Assembly: GCF_021602025.1 (NCBI RefSeq)
Contig: NZ_BQHW01000004.1
Coordinates: 186,001 to 250,000 of the forward strand
Length of the DNA: 64,000 nucleotides
From: Pseudomonas ceruminis
Lineage (GTDB): Bacteria; Pseudomonadota; Gammaproteobacteria; Pseudomonadales; Pseudomonadaceae
Direction of reading: 5' to 3'
Translations under genes and position numbers: made by a program
In this document: piece by piece, positions 42,360 to 52,161 of the stretch
How the letters are laid out: every line of letters starts with the position of its first letter
Numbering within the stretch: the stretch's first letter is position 1
The notes under the pieces: model-generated
What the model saw: only the letters and a program-made list of their open reading frames with translations
Database searches by the model: none
Told to the model about the DNA's origin: nothing

Positions 42360-43466
42360 ATGAGCCTGCTGCTCGAGCCTTACACCCTGCGTCAGCTGAC
42401 GTTGCCCAACCGCATCGCCGTTTCGCCGATGTGCCAGTATTCTGCCGTCGATGGCCTGGCCAACGACTGGCATCTTGTTCACCTTGGCAGCCGTGCGGTA
42501 GGAGGGGCCGGCCTGGTCATCAGCGAAGCAGTGGCCGTGACTGCCGATGGCCGCATCACTGCCGAGGACCTGGGCCTGTGGAACGATGAGCAGGTCGCGC
42601 CACTGCAACGAATTACCCGCTTCATCACCGCCCAAGGTGCCGTCCCGGGCATCCAGCTGGCCCACGCTGGGCGCAAGGCCAGTACCCATCGCCCCTGGCT
42701 GGGCAAGCATGGCAGCGTCAAGCCCGAAGACGGTGGCTGGGAGCCGGTGGGGCCGTCAAGGATTGCCTTCGACCCGGAGCACACGGTACCGCGAGAGTTG
42801 AGCAAGGGTGAAATCCAGGAGGTCGTCGCAGCGTTCGTCGCAGCGACCGAACGGGCATTGCAGGCAGGCTTCAAGGTGGTGGAAATCCACGCTGCCCACG
42901 GCTACCTGCTGCACCAGTTCCTCTCGCCGCTGAGCAACCAGCGCCGCGACGAATACGGCAGTTGCTTCGAAAACCGCATCCGCCTGACCCTCGAGGTAAC
43001 CGAGGCGGTGCGCAAGGTCTGGCCGCAGGAACTGCCTCTTTTCGTTCGTGTTTCGGCGACTGATTGGGTAGAAGACGGCTGGAACCCGGACGAAACCGTC
43101 GAGCTGGCGCGCAGGCTACGTGTGTTGGGCGTGGACCTGATCGACGTGTCCTCTGGTGGTACTTCAATGAACGCCGAGATTCCTACCGGCCCTGGCTACC
43201 AGACACGTTTCGCCGAGCGCGTGCGCAAGGAGTCGGAAATCGCCACGGGCACGGTCGGCATGATCACTGAACCTGCACAGGCCGAACACATCCTGCGCAC
43301 CGGGCAGGCCGACCTGATCTTCCTGGCCCGTGAACTGTTGCGAGACCCGTACTGGCCCCTGCACGCCGACGACGACCTGGGCGGCAACAAAGCTACCTGG
43401 CCTGCGCAGTACCAGCGCGCGACCAGCCGGGCCAACCCGATTCACGAGTCGGATTTGCGGGATTAG
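42360..43466 (+). CDS. Old Yellow Enzyme, YqjM/XenA type
   Basis: This 368-residue FMN-dependent ene-reductase is an alpha/beta barrel with the class III features: SPMCQYS (Cys near residue 25 that tunes the flavin), IQLAHAGRKAST, VVEIHAAHGYLLHQFLSPLSNQRRDEYG, and a C-terminal phosphate-binding VGMITEPAQAEHIL. XenA-like enzymes of P. putida reduce enones and nitro compounds; the natural substrate is unknown. The start at ATG 42360 has GGGAGG upstream. Confidence 0.93.
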   Translation: MSLLLEPYTLRQLTLPNRIAVSPMCQYSAVDGLANDWHLVHLGSRAVGGAGLVISEAVAVTADGRITAEDLGLWNDEQVAPLQRITRFITAQGAVPGIQLAHAGRKASTHRPWLGKHGSVKPEDGGWEPVGPSRIAFDPEHTVPRELSKGEIQEVVAAFVAATERALQAGFKVVEIHAAHGYLLHQFLSPLSNQRRDEYGSCFENRIRLTLEVTEAVRKVWPQELPLFVRVSATDWVEDGWNPDETVELARRLRVLGVDLIDVSSGGTSMNAEIPTGPGYQTRFAERVRKESEIATGTVGMITEPAQAEHILRTGQADLIFLARELLRDPYWPLHADDDLGGNKATWPAQYQRATSRANPIHESDLRD

Positions 43467-43480
43467 GCTCTAGCCGAGCT

Positions 43481-43540
43481 GGCCTCTTTCGCAGGCACCT
43501 CACCCACCTCAAGGTGGGTGAGGTGCCTGCGAGGAGGCCG
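43481..43540. terminator. Long perfect hairpin between convergent genes
   Basis: A 20-bp perfect stem (arms 43490-43509 and 43512-43531, around CACCCACCT / AGGTGGGTG) with outer GGCCTC / GAGGCC pairs lies between the oxidoreductase and the aldehyde dehydrogenase genes. It very likely terminates from both sides. Confidence 0.85.
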
Positions 43541-43556
43541 GTGGAACGAACGTGGG

Positions 43557-44981
43557 CTAGTGCTTGATCATCACATGCCGCACACAGGTGTAGTCCTCCA
43601 GGCCATACATCGACATATCCTTCCCATACCCCGAATGCTTCTGTCCGCCATGGGGCATTTCACTGACCAGCATGAAGTGGGTGTTGACCCAGGTGCAGCC
43701 ATACTGCAGGCGCGCCGCCAGGCGATGGGCGCGGCCGGTGTCGCGGGTCCATACCGATGAGGCCAGGCCGTACTCCGAGTCGTTGGCCCACTCCAAAGCC
43801 TGGGCTTCATCGGTGAAGCGCGTTACCGACACCACCGGCCCGAATACCTCATGGCGTACGATCTCGTCGTCCTGCAGGGCATCGGCCAGCACCGTCGGTT
43901 CGAAGAAGAAGCCATTGCCCGGCAACGCCTTGCCCCCGGTGACCAGGCGAATGTGCGGTTGGGCGATGGCACGGCCGACCAGGCCGGCTACCTTGTCACG
44001 GTGTTGGGCGCTGATCAGCGGACCAAGCTCGGTATCCTCGGCGTCCTGCAGGCCGGTTTTCAGGCTGGCCACCGCCGTGCCCAGGCGCTCGACGAAACGC
44101 TCGTAGATACCGGCCTGCACATACAGGCGACAGGCTGCGGTGCAGTCCTGGCCAGCGTTGTAGAAACCGAAGGTACGGATACCGTCGATGGCGGCATCGA
44201 TGTCGGCATCATCGAACACCAGCACCGGCGCCTTGCCCCCCAGCTCCATGTGCATGCGCTTCACGCTGTCGGCGGTGGCGCCGATGATGTGCGCGCCGGT
44301 GGGGATAGAACCGGTCAGCGACACCATGCGCACCTTGGGATGGGTGACCAGCGGGCTGCCGACGCTCTGCCCACGGCCGAAGAGGATGTTGAGAACTCCG
44401 GCAGGCAGCAGGTCCTTGGCCAGTTCGCCCAGGCGCAGGGCCGTCAGTGGGGTCAGTTCCGAGGGCTTGATCACCACGGTGTTGCCTGCGGCCAGGGCAG
44501 GGGCGACCTTCCACGCCAGCATCATCAGGGGGTAGTTCCAGGGTGCGATCGAGGCCACCACGCCAAGCGGGTCTCGGCGGATCATCGAGGTGTGCCCCGG
44601 CAGGTATTCGCCTGCCGCCGAACCACCGAGGCAGCGAGCGGCGCCGGCGAAGTAGCGGAACACATCGGCGATGGCAGGGATCTCATCGTTCAGGGCGGCG
44701 CTGAAGGGTTTGCCGCAGTTCTGCGACTCCAGCCTGGCCAGTTCATCGGCGTGCGCCTCGATGGTATCGGCCAGCGCCAGCAGGGCCTGCGAGCGCTCTT
44801 TGGGGCTAGTCTGTGACCAGCCGTCGAAAGCCTGGTCGGCAGCGCGCACGGCGGTATCGACCTGGGCTTCGCTGGCTTCGTTGATTTGCGCCAGGGCACT
44901 GCCTTCGGCCGGGTTGAGGACTGTCCAGGCAGGGCCATCGCCGGCGACCAGGCGGCCATTGATCAGCATATGGGTTTGCAT
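43557..44981 (-). CDS. patD: Gamma-aminobutyraldehyde dehydrogenase (PatD/YdcW-like)
   Basis: The 474-residue enzyme oxidises 4-aminobutyraldehyde, made from putrescine, to GABA. It carries NAD-dependent aldehyde dehydrogenase motifs: [26 protein letters not shown], the catalytic Glu in [16 protein letters not shown] and the Cys in [13 protein letters not shown]. It is the last gene of a five-gene block with the same order as E. coli ydcSTUVW, which supports the substrate. The ATG at 44981 has AAGGAG upstream; an earlier start in the same frame is unlikely. Confidence 0.9.
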   Translation of the reverse strand: MQTHMLINGRLVAGDGPAWTVLNPAEGSALAQINEASEAQVDTAVRAADQAFDGWSQTSPKERSQALLALADTIEAHADELARLESQNCGKPFSAALNDEIPAIADVFRYFAGAARCLGGSAAGEYLPGHTSMIRRDPLGVVASIAPWNYPLMMLAWKVAPALAAGNTVVIKPSELTPLTALRLGELAKDLLPAGVLNILFGRGQSVGSPLVTHPKVRMVSLTGSIPTGAHIIGATADSVKRMHMELGGKAPVLVFDDADIDAAIDGIRTFGFYNAGQDCTAACRLYVQAGIYERFVERLGTAVASLKTGLQDAEDTELGPLISAQHRDKVAGLVGRAIAQPHIRLVTGGKALPGNGFFFEPTVLADALQDDEIVRHEVFGPVVSVTRFTDEAQALEWANDSEYGLASSVWTRDTGRAHRLAARLQYGCTWVNTHFMLVSEMPHGGQKHSGYGKDMSMYGLEDYTCVRHVMIKH

Positions 44982-44998
44982 CGGGGGCTCCTTGTGGG

Positions 44999-45805
44999 TC
45001 ATTTACCGCTGCCTGCGACGCTTTCGCCGCCGCGGGTCAGGTAGTAGGCGCCGAGGATCGGCAGCATGGTCACCAGCATCACCAGCATGGCAACCACATT
45101 GGTCACGGGTACATCGCGCGGGCGGCTGAGCTGGTTGAGCAACCAGATTGGCAGGGTGCGCTCATGGCCGGCGGTGAAGGTGGTGACGATGATTTCGTCG
45201 AACGACAAGGCGAAGGCCAGCATGCCGCCGGCCAACAGCGCCGAACCGAGGTTGGGCAGGATGATGTAGCGGAAGGTCTGCCAGCCGTCGGCGCCCAGGT
45301 CCATCGAGGCTTCGATCAGGCTTTGCGAGGTGCGCCGCAGGCGGGCGATCACGTTGTTGTAGACGATCACCACGCAGAAGGTCGCGTGGCCGACGACGAT
45401 GGTGAACACCCCAGGTTCGATGCCCAAGGTCTTGAACGCTGAAAGCAAGGCGATGCCGGTAATGATGCCGGGCAGGGCGATCGGCAGGATCAGCATCAGC
45501 GAGATGCTTTCCTTGCCAAAGAAGCTGCGCCGGTACAGCGCCGCAGAAGCCAGCGTGCCGAGCACCAGGGCGATCAGCGTGGCCAGGCAGGCGACCTGCA
45601 GCGACAGCTTGATGGCCTCGAGCACATCCGGCCGGGTGAAGGCCACGGCGAACCATTTTAAGGTAAGGCCTTTGGGCGGGAAGCTGAACGCTGCGTCTTC
45701 GGTGTTGAAGGCGTACAGGATGATGATCAGGATCGGGAAGTGCAGGAACAGCAACCCGCCCCAGGCCGCCAGGCGCAGGCCCAGCGAAGCGTTTTCAGAG
45801 TGCAT
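44999..45805 (-). CDS. ydcV: Putrescine/polyamine ABC transporter permease (YdcV-like)
   Basis: The 268-residue inner-membrane permease has about six helices and the EAA motif [21 protein letters not shown] that docks with the ATPase. It is the second of two permeases and overlaps the first by 11 bases. The close order with the binding protein, ATPase and aminobutyraldehyde dehydrogenase points to putrescine uptake. Confidence 0.92.
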   Translation of the reverse strand: MHSENASLGLRLAAWGGLLFLHFPILIIILYAFNTEDAAFSFPPKGLTLKWFAVAFTRPDVLEAIKLSLQVACLATLIALVLGTLASAALYRRSFFGKESISLMLILPIALPGIITGIALLSAFKTLGIEPGVFTIVVGHATFCVVIVYNNVIARLRRTSQSLIEASMDLGADGWQTFRYIILPNLGSALLAGGMLAFALSFDEIIVTTFTAGHERTLPIWLLNQLSRPRDVPVTNVVAMLVMLVTMLPILGAYYLTRGGESVAGSGK

Positions 45806-46715
45806 CGAAGGCCCCCAGGCGCTTGACGATGGACAGGTACAAGGCAATCAGCACGATCGGCACCAGGGTGAACGCCGCGGCCATTGGCATGTTGCCGATC
45901 GCCCCTTGCTGGGCGTAGACCATGCTGCCGATGAAGTAGCCGGGAGGGCCAACCAGCTGGGGCACGATGAAGTCGCCCAGGGTGAGCGAAAAGGTGAAGA
46001 TCGAGCCTGCGGCAATGCCCGGTATCGACAGCGGCAGGACCACCTGGAAGAACGTCTGACCGGGCCTGGCGCCCAGGTCGGCCGACGCCTGCAGCAAGGA
46101 CGGTGGCAGGCGTTCCAGTGAAGCTTGCACCGGCAGGATCATGAACGGCAGCCAGATGTACACGAACACCATGAAACGCCCCAGGTGTGAGGTCGACAGT
46201 GTGCTGCCGCCCACCCCAGGTAACGCCAGCACCGCTTGCAGCAGTGCGTCCAGGTGCAGTTGCTGGATGAACCACTGCGCCACGCCGCCTTTGGCCAGCA
46301 GCAGCGTCCAGGCATAGGTCTTGACGATGTAGCTGGCCCACATCGGCATCATCACCGCGATGTAGAAAAACGCCTTGGTCTTGCCGGTGGTATAGCGCGC
46401 CATGTAGTAGGCGATGGGAAAGGCCAGCACCGCGCTTGCCAGCGACACTGCCACGGCCATGGCCAGGGTGCGCAGGATGATGTCGAAATTGGACGGGTTG
46501 AACAGGGCGGCGAAGTTGTCCAGGGTCAGCGTCGGGGTGACCGCCATGGTGAAATCGTCGAAGGTGTAGAAACCTTGCCAGAGCAGGTTGAGCAGCGAAC
46601 CCAGGTAGATGGCCCCAAACCACGTCAGCGGCGGGATCAGCAGCAGCGCCAGGTAGAGATTGGGGCGCCGGTAGAGCAGGGTGGAAAACCTGCGCGACAG
46701 GCTCGAGTGGCTCAT
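45795..46715 (-). CDS. ydcU: Putrescine/polyamine ABC transporter permease (YdcU-like)
   Basis: The 306-residue permease has an N-terminal helix ([19 protein letters not shown]), about five more membrane segments, and the EAA-type segment [25 protein letters not shown]. It begins one base after the ATPase gene stops and pairs with the YdcV-like permease. Confidence 0.92.
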   Translation of the reverse strand: MSHSSLSRRFSTLLYRRPNLYLALLLIPPLTWFGAIYLGSLLNLLWQGFYTFDDFTMAVTPTLTLDNFAALFNPSNFDIILRTLAMAVAVSLASAVLAFPIAYYMARYTTGKTKAFFYIAVMMPMWASYIVKTYAWTLLLAKGGVAQWFIQQLHLDALLQAVLALPGVGGSTLSTSHLGRFMVFVYIWLPFMILPVQASLERLPPSLLQASADLGARPGQTFFQVVLPLSIPGIAAGSIFTFSLTLGDFIVPQLVGPPGYFIGSMVYAQQGAIGNMPMAAAFTLVPIVLIALYLSIVKRLGAFDAL

Positions 46716-46716
46716 G

Positions 46717-47757
46717 TCAGCGGCCCTCGGCCAGGACGGTTTCCTGCAGCGCCGTCATCGCTTCGCGTGGCCAGCGCAGTTGCACACGCTGGCCGGCTTG
46801 CCAGGGTTGCGGCTGCGCCTGCCAACGGTCGTTGGCGTGGCTTACGGCCAACAACTGGCCACTGTCCAGTTGCACTTCATAACGCGTGGCGCTGCCCTGG
46901 TACTGGACGTCACGCAGCAGGCCGCTGAGCTGGACCTCGTGCGCAGCGTCGGCAGCTACCCCCAGGCGAATGTGTTCGGGGCGAATGGAGAATGGCGAGC
47001 GGCTGCCGCTGAGCTGCTCGGCCAGGTCGCCGCGCACCACGTTGGAGGTGCCGACGAACTCGGCAACGAAGGTGGTCGCCGGTTGCATGTAGAGGTTACG
47101 CGGGGTATCTACCTGTTCGATGCGGCCGCGGTTGAACACCGCAACCCGGTCGGACATCGACAACGCCTCGGTCTGGTCGTGGGTCACGAAGATGAAGGTA
47201 ATGCCCAGCTGACGCTGCAGTTTCTTCAGCTCGCCCTGCATTTGTTCGCGCAGTTTAAGGTCCAGAGCCCCAAGCGGCTCGTCGAGCAACAGGACCCGGG
47301 GGCGATTGACCAAGGCACGGGCCAGGGCAACGCGCTGGCGCTGGCCCCCGGACAGTTGCGCCGGTTTACGCCCGCCATAGCCGGCCAGGGCCACCATCGC
47401 CAGGGCCTCATCGGCGCGCGCATGGCGTTCGGCCCTGGCCACACCCTTGACCTTGAGGCCGTAGGCGATGTTGTCCAGCACATTCATGTGCGGGAACAGC
47501 GCGTAGTCCTGGAACACAGTGTTGACATCACGCTGGTAGGGCGGCACACCGGTGGCCTCGCTGCCATGGATGCGGATCGAACCACTGCTGGGTTGTTCGA
47601 AGCCGGCGATCAGGCGCAGGCAGGTGGTCTTGCCCGAGCCGGAAGGGCCGAGCATGGAGAAGAATTCGCCGTCTTCGATGTCGATGCTGACCTGATCGAC
47701 GGCCTTGACCTCACCGAAGGTGCGCGACACCTGGGTGAACTGGACTGCTAGCGGCAT
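46717..47757 (-). CDS. ydcT: Polyamine ABC transporter ATPase (YdcT/PotA-like)
   Basis: The 346-residue protein has a complete ABC domain: Walker A GPSGSGKTT (about residue 36), Q-loop, signature LSGGQRQRVALARAL, Walker B VLLLDEPLGALD and FVTHDQTEAL. The C-terminal TOBE-2 domain (about 270-346) is typical of polyamine importers. Confidence 0.94.
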   Translation of the reverse strand: MPLAVQFTQVSRTFGEVKAVDQVSIDIEDGEFFSMLGPSGSGKTTCLRLIAGFEQPSSGSIRIHGSEATGVPPYQRDVNTVFQDYALFPHMNVLDNIAYGLKVKGVARAERHARADEALAMVALAGYGGRKPAQLSGGQRQRVALARALVNRPRVLLLDEPLGALDLKLREQMQGELKKLQRQLGITFIFVTHDQTEALSMSDRVAVFNRGRIEQVDTPRNLYMQPATTFVAEFVGTSNVVRGDLAEQLSGSRSPFSIRPEHIRLGVAADAAHEVQLSGLLRDVQYQGSATRYEVQLDSGQLLAVSHANDRWQAQPQPWQAGQRVQLRWPREAMTALQETVLAEGR

Positions 47758-47783
47758 AGGCGGTACTCAGCTGTGCGGGTATT

Positions 47784-47834
47784 GCCTGCACTGGCCGCTT
47801 CGCAGACGTGCCCCGCGAAGCGGCCAGTGCAGGC
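47784..47834. repeat. 20-bp palindromic hairpin between ydcS and ydcT
   Basis: A 20-bp perfect inverted repeat (47784-47803 and 47815-47834, GCCTGCACTGGCC...) with an 11-base loop separates the binding-protein gene from the ATPase gene. It may weaken transcription past the binding protein, so that the binding protein is made in excess. The core is like the palindrome at 31858-31903. Confidence 0.8.
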
Positions 47835-47844
47835 TCAGTGGACC

Positions 47845-48996
47845 TTAGCGCCCCCCCATGATCGCGATGTAGTCCTGGGTCCAGCGGCTATACGGCACGA
47901 ACTTGCCGCCCTGGGCCTGTGGGGTCTTCCAGAAGGCGATCTTGTCGAAGTTGTCGAAGCCGTTGGTCTTGCAGCCCTCGGCCCCCAGCAGCTCGCTGCC
48001 GGTGCAGGCCGCAGGCACGGCTGGCGACGAACCGAACCAGGCTGCCACGTCGCCCTGCACCTTCGGTTGCAGTGACCAGTCCATCCATTTGTACGCGCAG
48101 TTGGGGTGCTTGGCCTCGCTGTGCAGCATCGTCGTATCAGCCCAGCCAGTAGCGCCTTCCTTGGGAATGGTCGAGGCCACGGGCTGGTTCTCGGCCTTCA
48201 GGCCGTTGACCATGTAGCCCCACGAGCTGGAGGCGACCACACCTTCGTTTTTCACATCGCTCATCTGCACCGAGGCGTCGTGCCAGTAACGGTGGATCAG
48301 CGGTTGCTGCTGGCGTAACAGCTCGAGTACGGCCTTGTACTGGGCTTCGTTGAGTTCGTAGGGGTCCTGGATGCCCAGTTCAGGCTTTGCCGATTTCAGG
48401 TACAGCGCCGCGTCGGCGATGTAGATCGGCCCATCGTAGGCCTGCACCCGGCCTTTGTTGGGCTTGCCATCGGGCAGGTTCTGCGGCTCGAACACCACGC
48501 TCCAGCTGGTGGGCGCCTGGGTGAAGGTCTTGGTGTTGTACAACAGCACGTTCGGCCCCCACTGATACGGGGTGCCATAGATGTGTTTGTCGACCACATA
48601 CCAGCCACCGTTCTGCAGGCGTGGGTCAATGTTCTTCCAGTTGGGGATCAGGGCCGTGTTGATCGGCTGCACTTTCTTGCCGACGATCAGGCGCAACGAG
48701 GCATCGCCGGAGGCCGTGACCAGGTCATAACCGCCCTTGTTCATCAGGCTGACCATTTCGTCGGAGGTGGCGGCGGTCTTGACGTTGACTTTGCAGCCGG
48801 TCTCCTTTTCGAAACCTGTGACCCAGTCATAGGCCTTGTCGCTTTCACCACGCTCGATGTAGCCGGGCCAGGCGACGATATCCAGCTGGCCTTCGCTGGC
48901 TCCCAGGGCCTTTGGCATTTCGGCGGCCTGCAGGCTGGCGCTGGCCAGCAGGGCGCCCGTCATGGCGCCGAGCAATGCGGTCTTGTGCACTGACAT
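47845..48996 (-). CDS. ydcS: Putrescine/spermidine-type periplasmic binding protein (YdcS-like)
   Basis: The 383-residue protein has a signal peptide (ending near LLASASLQA) and the family-1 polyamine-binding fold: LDIVAWPGYIERGE, FEKETGCKVNVKTAATSDEMVSLM, YQWGPNVLLYNTKTF, ANSSSWGYMVNGL-like hinge. It is first in the ydcSTUV-patD block and divergent from yebE across about 215 bases that hold the operon promoter. Confidence 0.92.
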   Translation of the reverse strand: MSVHKTALLGAMTGALLASASLQAAEMPKALGASEGQLDIVAWPGYIERGESDKAYDWVTGFEKETGCKVNVKTAATSDEMVSLMNKGGYDLVTASGDASLRLIVGKKVQPINTALIPNWKNIDPRLQNGGWYVVDKHIYGTPYQWGPNVLLYNTKTFTQAPTSWSVVFEPQNLPDGKPNKGRVQAYDGPIYIADAALYLKSAKPELGIQDPYELNEAQYKAVLELLRQQQPLIHRYWHDASVQMSDVKNEGVVASSSWGYMVNGLKAENQPVASTIPKEGATGWADTTMLHSEAKHPNCAYKWMDWSLQPKVQGDVAAWFGSSPAVPAACTGSELLGAEGCKTNGFDNFDKIAFWKTPQAQGGKFVPYSRWTQDYIAIMGGR

Positions 48997-49213
48997 GGTG
49001 TTCCCTCTTCTTGGAGATCTTGGTCGGGGCAGTCATCAAGAAAGCAGTAAAGCGGTTGTTATAAGCGTAGTGCGCTTGCGCAGGTTGTTGGCGATCTCGA
49101 GTCTAGTTGGCTTTTGGCCAGCCAACGCAACATCCAGATGCAAATGCAAGGATGGCCTCTCCCCGGGCAGGCCTTACTCTGCTGATTACCTTCGATACCG
49201 TGGAGATGCGCGA

Positions 49214-49900
49214 ATGAACACCCGGGGCCTACTCGATCAACTGCTCAAGTCCGGTCAGGAACTGCTCAACAAGCAGGCCGGCGCAGGCAAGCCAGGCGCT
49301 GGTGCCGGTGGCCTGGGCGGGCTGCTTTCCGGCGCTGGCGGCGGCGCCCTGGCGGCAGGGGCCATGGGCTTGCTGCTGGGCAACAAGAAAGCGCGCAAGT
49401 ATGGCGGCAAGGCCATTACCTACGGTGGCCTGGCTGCGCTCGGGGTGTTGGCCTACAAGGCCTACGGTAACTGGCAGGCACGCCAGGGCGCAGGGCAGGG
49501 GGCCGAGCCGCAAACCCTCGATCACCTGCCGCCGGCCGAGGCCGAGCAGCACAGCCAGGCGGTCCTGCAGGCACTGGTGGCGGCAGCCAAGGCCGATGGC
49601 CATATCGATGAGCGTGAGCGTGCCCTGATCGAAGGTGAGTTCACTCGCCTGGACAGCGACCGAGCGTTGCAGCAATGGCTGCATGCCGAGCTCAACAAGC
49701 CCCTTGATCCGGCTGAAGTTGCCCGCGCGGCGCAAACGCCGGAGATGGCCGCCGAGATGTACCTGGCCAGCGTAATGATGGTCGATCAGGAAAACTTCAT
49801 GGAGCGCGCTTACCTGGACGAACTGGCCCGGCAACTGCGCCTGGACCCGGCCTTGCGCCAGGAACTGGAAAGCCAAATAAGGCTTGCCGAGGCCAATTAG
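49214..49900 (+). CDS. yebE: YebE-like DUF533 protein
   Basis: The 228-residue protein has a Gly/Ala-rich first half with a hydrophobic segment (GGLGGLLSGAGGGALAAGAMGLLLGN) and a tellurite-resistance-like helical domain in the second (about 110-225: AEQHSQAVLQALVAAAKADGHIDERERALIEGEF). DUF533 proteins such as YebE are membrane-associated and of unknown function. The ATG at 49214 is preferred; an earlier frame start lacks similarity. Confidence 0.9.
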   Translation: MNTRGLLDQLLKSGQELLNKQAGAGKPGAGAGGLGGLLSGAGGGALAAGAMGLLLGNKKARKYGGKAITYGGLAALGVLAYKAYGNWQARQGAGQGAEPQTLDHLPPAEAEQHSQAVLQALVAAAKADGHIDERERALIEGEFTRLDSDRALQQWLHAELNKPLDPAEVARAAQTPEMAAEMYLASVMMVDQENFMERAYLDELARQLRLDPALRQELESQIRLAEAN

Positions 49901-49977
49901 GTGGCAAATGGCCTTCAATTAGGCATGGATGCCTGAAAACCCTGCATTTCAGCCGCAAAAGCGTAGAACGCCTGGGC

Positions 49978-49983
49978 TATACT
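49978..49983 (+). promoter_or_regulatory. Candidate -10 of the wsp operon
   Basis: TATACT lies 44 bases before the wspA GTG start. No clear -35 hexamer stands at the standard distance, so the assignment is tentative. Confidence 0.35.
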
Positions 49984-50026
49984 TCGGCGATTTTCCCCGC
50001 TCGTTGTGAATTCCTGAGGGCTGAAT

Positions 50027-51649
50027 GTGAAGAACTGGACCTTGCGCCAACGGATCCTGGCAAGTTTCGCCGTGATCATCGCCATCATGCTGCTGATGGT
50101 CGTGGCCGCCTACTCGCGGCTGGTGACGATCGAAAGTGCCGAGGAGGCAGTGGGGACCGACAGCATTCCCGGGGTGTACTACAGCTCGATGATCCGCAGC
50201 GCCTGGGTCGACAGCTATGTCACCAGCCAGCAGTTGGTGGGGTTGTCGCGGCACCGCGAAATCACACCGGCAGACATGGAGCTGTTCAAGAGCTTCGAAG
50301 ACCGGCTCAAACAGCACATGGCCAGTTACCAGACCACCATCAATGATGCCGACGACCAGGCCAGTTTCGACGCATTCATCAAGCTTGAGGAGGTTTACAT
50401 CAAGCTGGTAGGCGAGGTGCTTGAAGCCTATCGCCAACACAACTACGCGGAAGCCGAACGGTTGATCATCGAGGTGCTCACCCCGGCCTGGGTGGACGGG
50501 CGCAAGCACCTGAACGACACCATCGAGCGCAACCGGCAATCTGCCGACGGCGCCACCCGTGAGATCGTCAGCGCGGTAAGCACGGCCAAGGGCAGCATGG
50601 TGATTTCGCTGCTGCTGGCCATCCTTGCCGCAGGTATCTGTGGGCTACTGCTGATGCGCGCCATCACCGCGCCCGTGCAGCGCATCGTGCATGCCCTCGA
50701 CAAATTGCGCTCAGGTGACCTGAGCATGCGCCTTAGCCTGGATCGCAAGGACGAGTTCGGCGCTATCGAAAGCGGATTCAACGAAATGGCCGAGGCGCTG
50801 GCCAACCTGGTGTCCCAGGCCCAGCGTTCGTCGGTACAGGTCACCACTTCGGTCACCGAAATTGCCGCCACGTCCAAGCAGCAGCAAGCCACGGCCACCG
50901 AAACAGCTGCCACCACCACGGAAATCGGCGCCACCTCGCGCGAAATTGCTGCCACTTCACGGGACTTGGTGCGCACCATGACCGAAGTCACCAGTGCTGC
51001 TGACCAGGCCTCGAGCCTTGCCGGCTCTGGCCAGCAGGGCCTGGCGCGCATGGAAGAAACCATGCACCAGGTCATGGGGGCGGCTGACCTGGTCAACGCC
51101 AAGCTGGGGATACTCAACGAAAAAGCCAGCAACATCACCCAGATGGTGGTGACCATCGTCAAGGTTGCCGATCAGACCAACCTGTTGTCGCTCAACGCGG
51201 CTATCGAGGCTGAAAAAGCCGGCGAATATGGCCGTGGCTTTGCCGTGGTGGCCACCGAGGTGCGGCGCCTGGCCGACCAGACTGCCGTGGCCACCTACGA
51301 CATCGAGCAGATGGTGCGGGAAATCCAGTCGGCGGTGTCGGCCGGCGTGATGGGCATGGACAAGTTTTCCGAAGAGGTGCGCCGTGGCATGTTCGAGGTG
51401 CAGCAGGTGGGCGAACAACTGAGCCAGATCATTCATCAGGTACAGGCCCTGGCACCGCGTGTGTTGATGGTCAACGAAGGCATGCAGGCCCAGGCAACCG
51501 GCGCCGAGCAGATCAACCAGGCACTGGCCCAGCTCAGCGATGCCAGCACCCAGACGGTAGAGTCGCTGCGCCAGGCCAGCTTCGCCATCGACGAGTTGAG
51601 CCAGGTGGCCGCCGGACTGCGCGGCGGTGTATCGCGCTTCAAAGTCTGA
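50027..51649 (+). CDS. wspA: Surface-sensing chemoreceptor WspA
   Basis: WspA is the membrane receptor that feels surface contact and activates WspE. The 540-residue protein has an N-terminal membrane helix ([21 protein letters not shown]), a periplasmic four-helix ligand domain (about 30-185), a second helix ([20 protein letters not shown]), HAMP (about 212-265), then the signalling domain with the conserved tip [43 protein letters not shown]. The GTG start at 50027 has GAGGG upstream; the ATG four bases earlier stops at once. Confidence 0.96.
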   Translation: MKNWTLRQRILASFAVIIAIMLLMVVAAYSRLVTIESAEEAVGTDSIPGVYYSSMIRSAWVDSYVTSQQLVGLSRHREITPADMELFKSFEDRLKQHMASYQTTINDADDQASFDAFIKLEEVYIKLVGEVLEAYRQHNYAEAERLIIEVLTPAWVDGRKHLNDTIERNRQSADGATREIVSAVSTAKGSMVISLLLAILAAGICGLLLMRAITAPVQRIVHALDKLRSGDLSMRLSLDRKDEFGAIESGFNEMAEALANLVSQAQRSSVQVTTSVTEIAATSKQQQATATETAATTTEIGATSREIAATSRDLVRTMTEVTSAADQASSLAGSGQQGLARMEETMHQVMGAADLVNAKLGILNEKASNITQMVVTIVKVADQTNLLSLNAAIEAEKAGEYGRGFAVVATEVRRLADQTAVATYDIEQMVREIQSAVSAGVMGMDKFSEEVRRGMFEVQQVGEQLSQIIHQVQALAPRVLMVNEGMQAQATGAEQINQALAQLSDASTQTVESLRQASFAIDELSQVAAGLRGGVSRFKV

Positions 51650-51654
51650 CTGTC

Positions 51655-52161
51655 ATGAACGACCTGCCTCCACAAAAGGCAGCAGCCAGTACCAAGGGCT
51701 CGCTGTACCTGCAGTTTCGCCTGGGTGACCAGCGCTTCGCCCTGGATGTGCGCGAGGTGATCGAGGTGCTGCCATGCCGGCCACTCAAGCCGATCGCCCA
51801 CACACCGGCCTGGGTGGCCGGCATCCTGGCCCATCGCGGTGTGCTGGTGCCGGTAATCGACCTGTGCGCGCTGGCCTTCGCCCAGCCCTCAGCCCAGCGC
51901 ACCAGTACGCGCCTGGTCCTTGTGCGCTACCGTGGCGACCAGCAGTTGGGCCTGATCCTCGAGCAGGCTACCGAAACCCTGCGCTGCCCGTCGGAAGCCT
52001 TTCAGCCCTATGGCCTGGACAACGGCGAAGCGCCGTACCTGGGCCCGGTGCGCCAGGACGCCGAGGGGTTGCTGCAGCGTATCGAGGTGGACGACCTGCT
52101 AAGCGATGCCGTGCGCCAGTTGTTGTACCCGGATGCGTCGGCGCAGCAGGTGCGGCCATGA
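51655..52161 (+). CDS. wspB: CheW-like coupling protein WspB
   Basis: The 168-residue protein is a single CheW domain (LYLQFRLGDQRFALDVREVIEVLP, then HTPAWVAGILAHRGVLVPVIDL) and links WspA to WspE. It lies 5 bases after wspA and overlaps wspC by ATGA. Confidence 0.95.
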   Translation: MNDLPPQKAAASTKGSLYLQFRLGDQRFALDVREVIEVLPCRPLKPIAHTPAWVAGILAHRGVLVPVIDLCALAFAQPSAQRTSTRLVLVRYRGDQQLGLILEQATETLRCPSEAFQPYGLDNGEAPYLGPVRQDAEGLLQRIEVDDLLSDAVRQLLYPDASAQQVRP

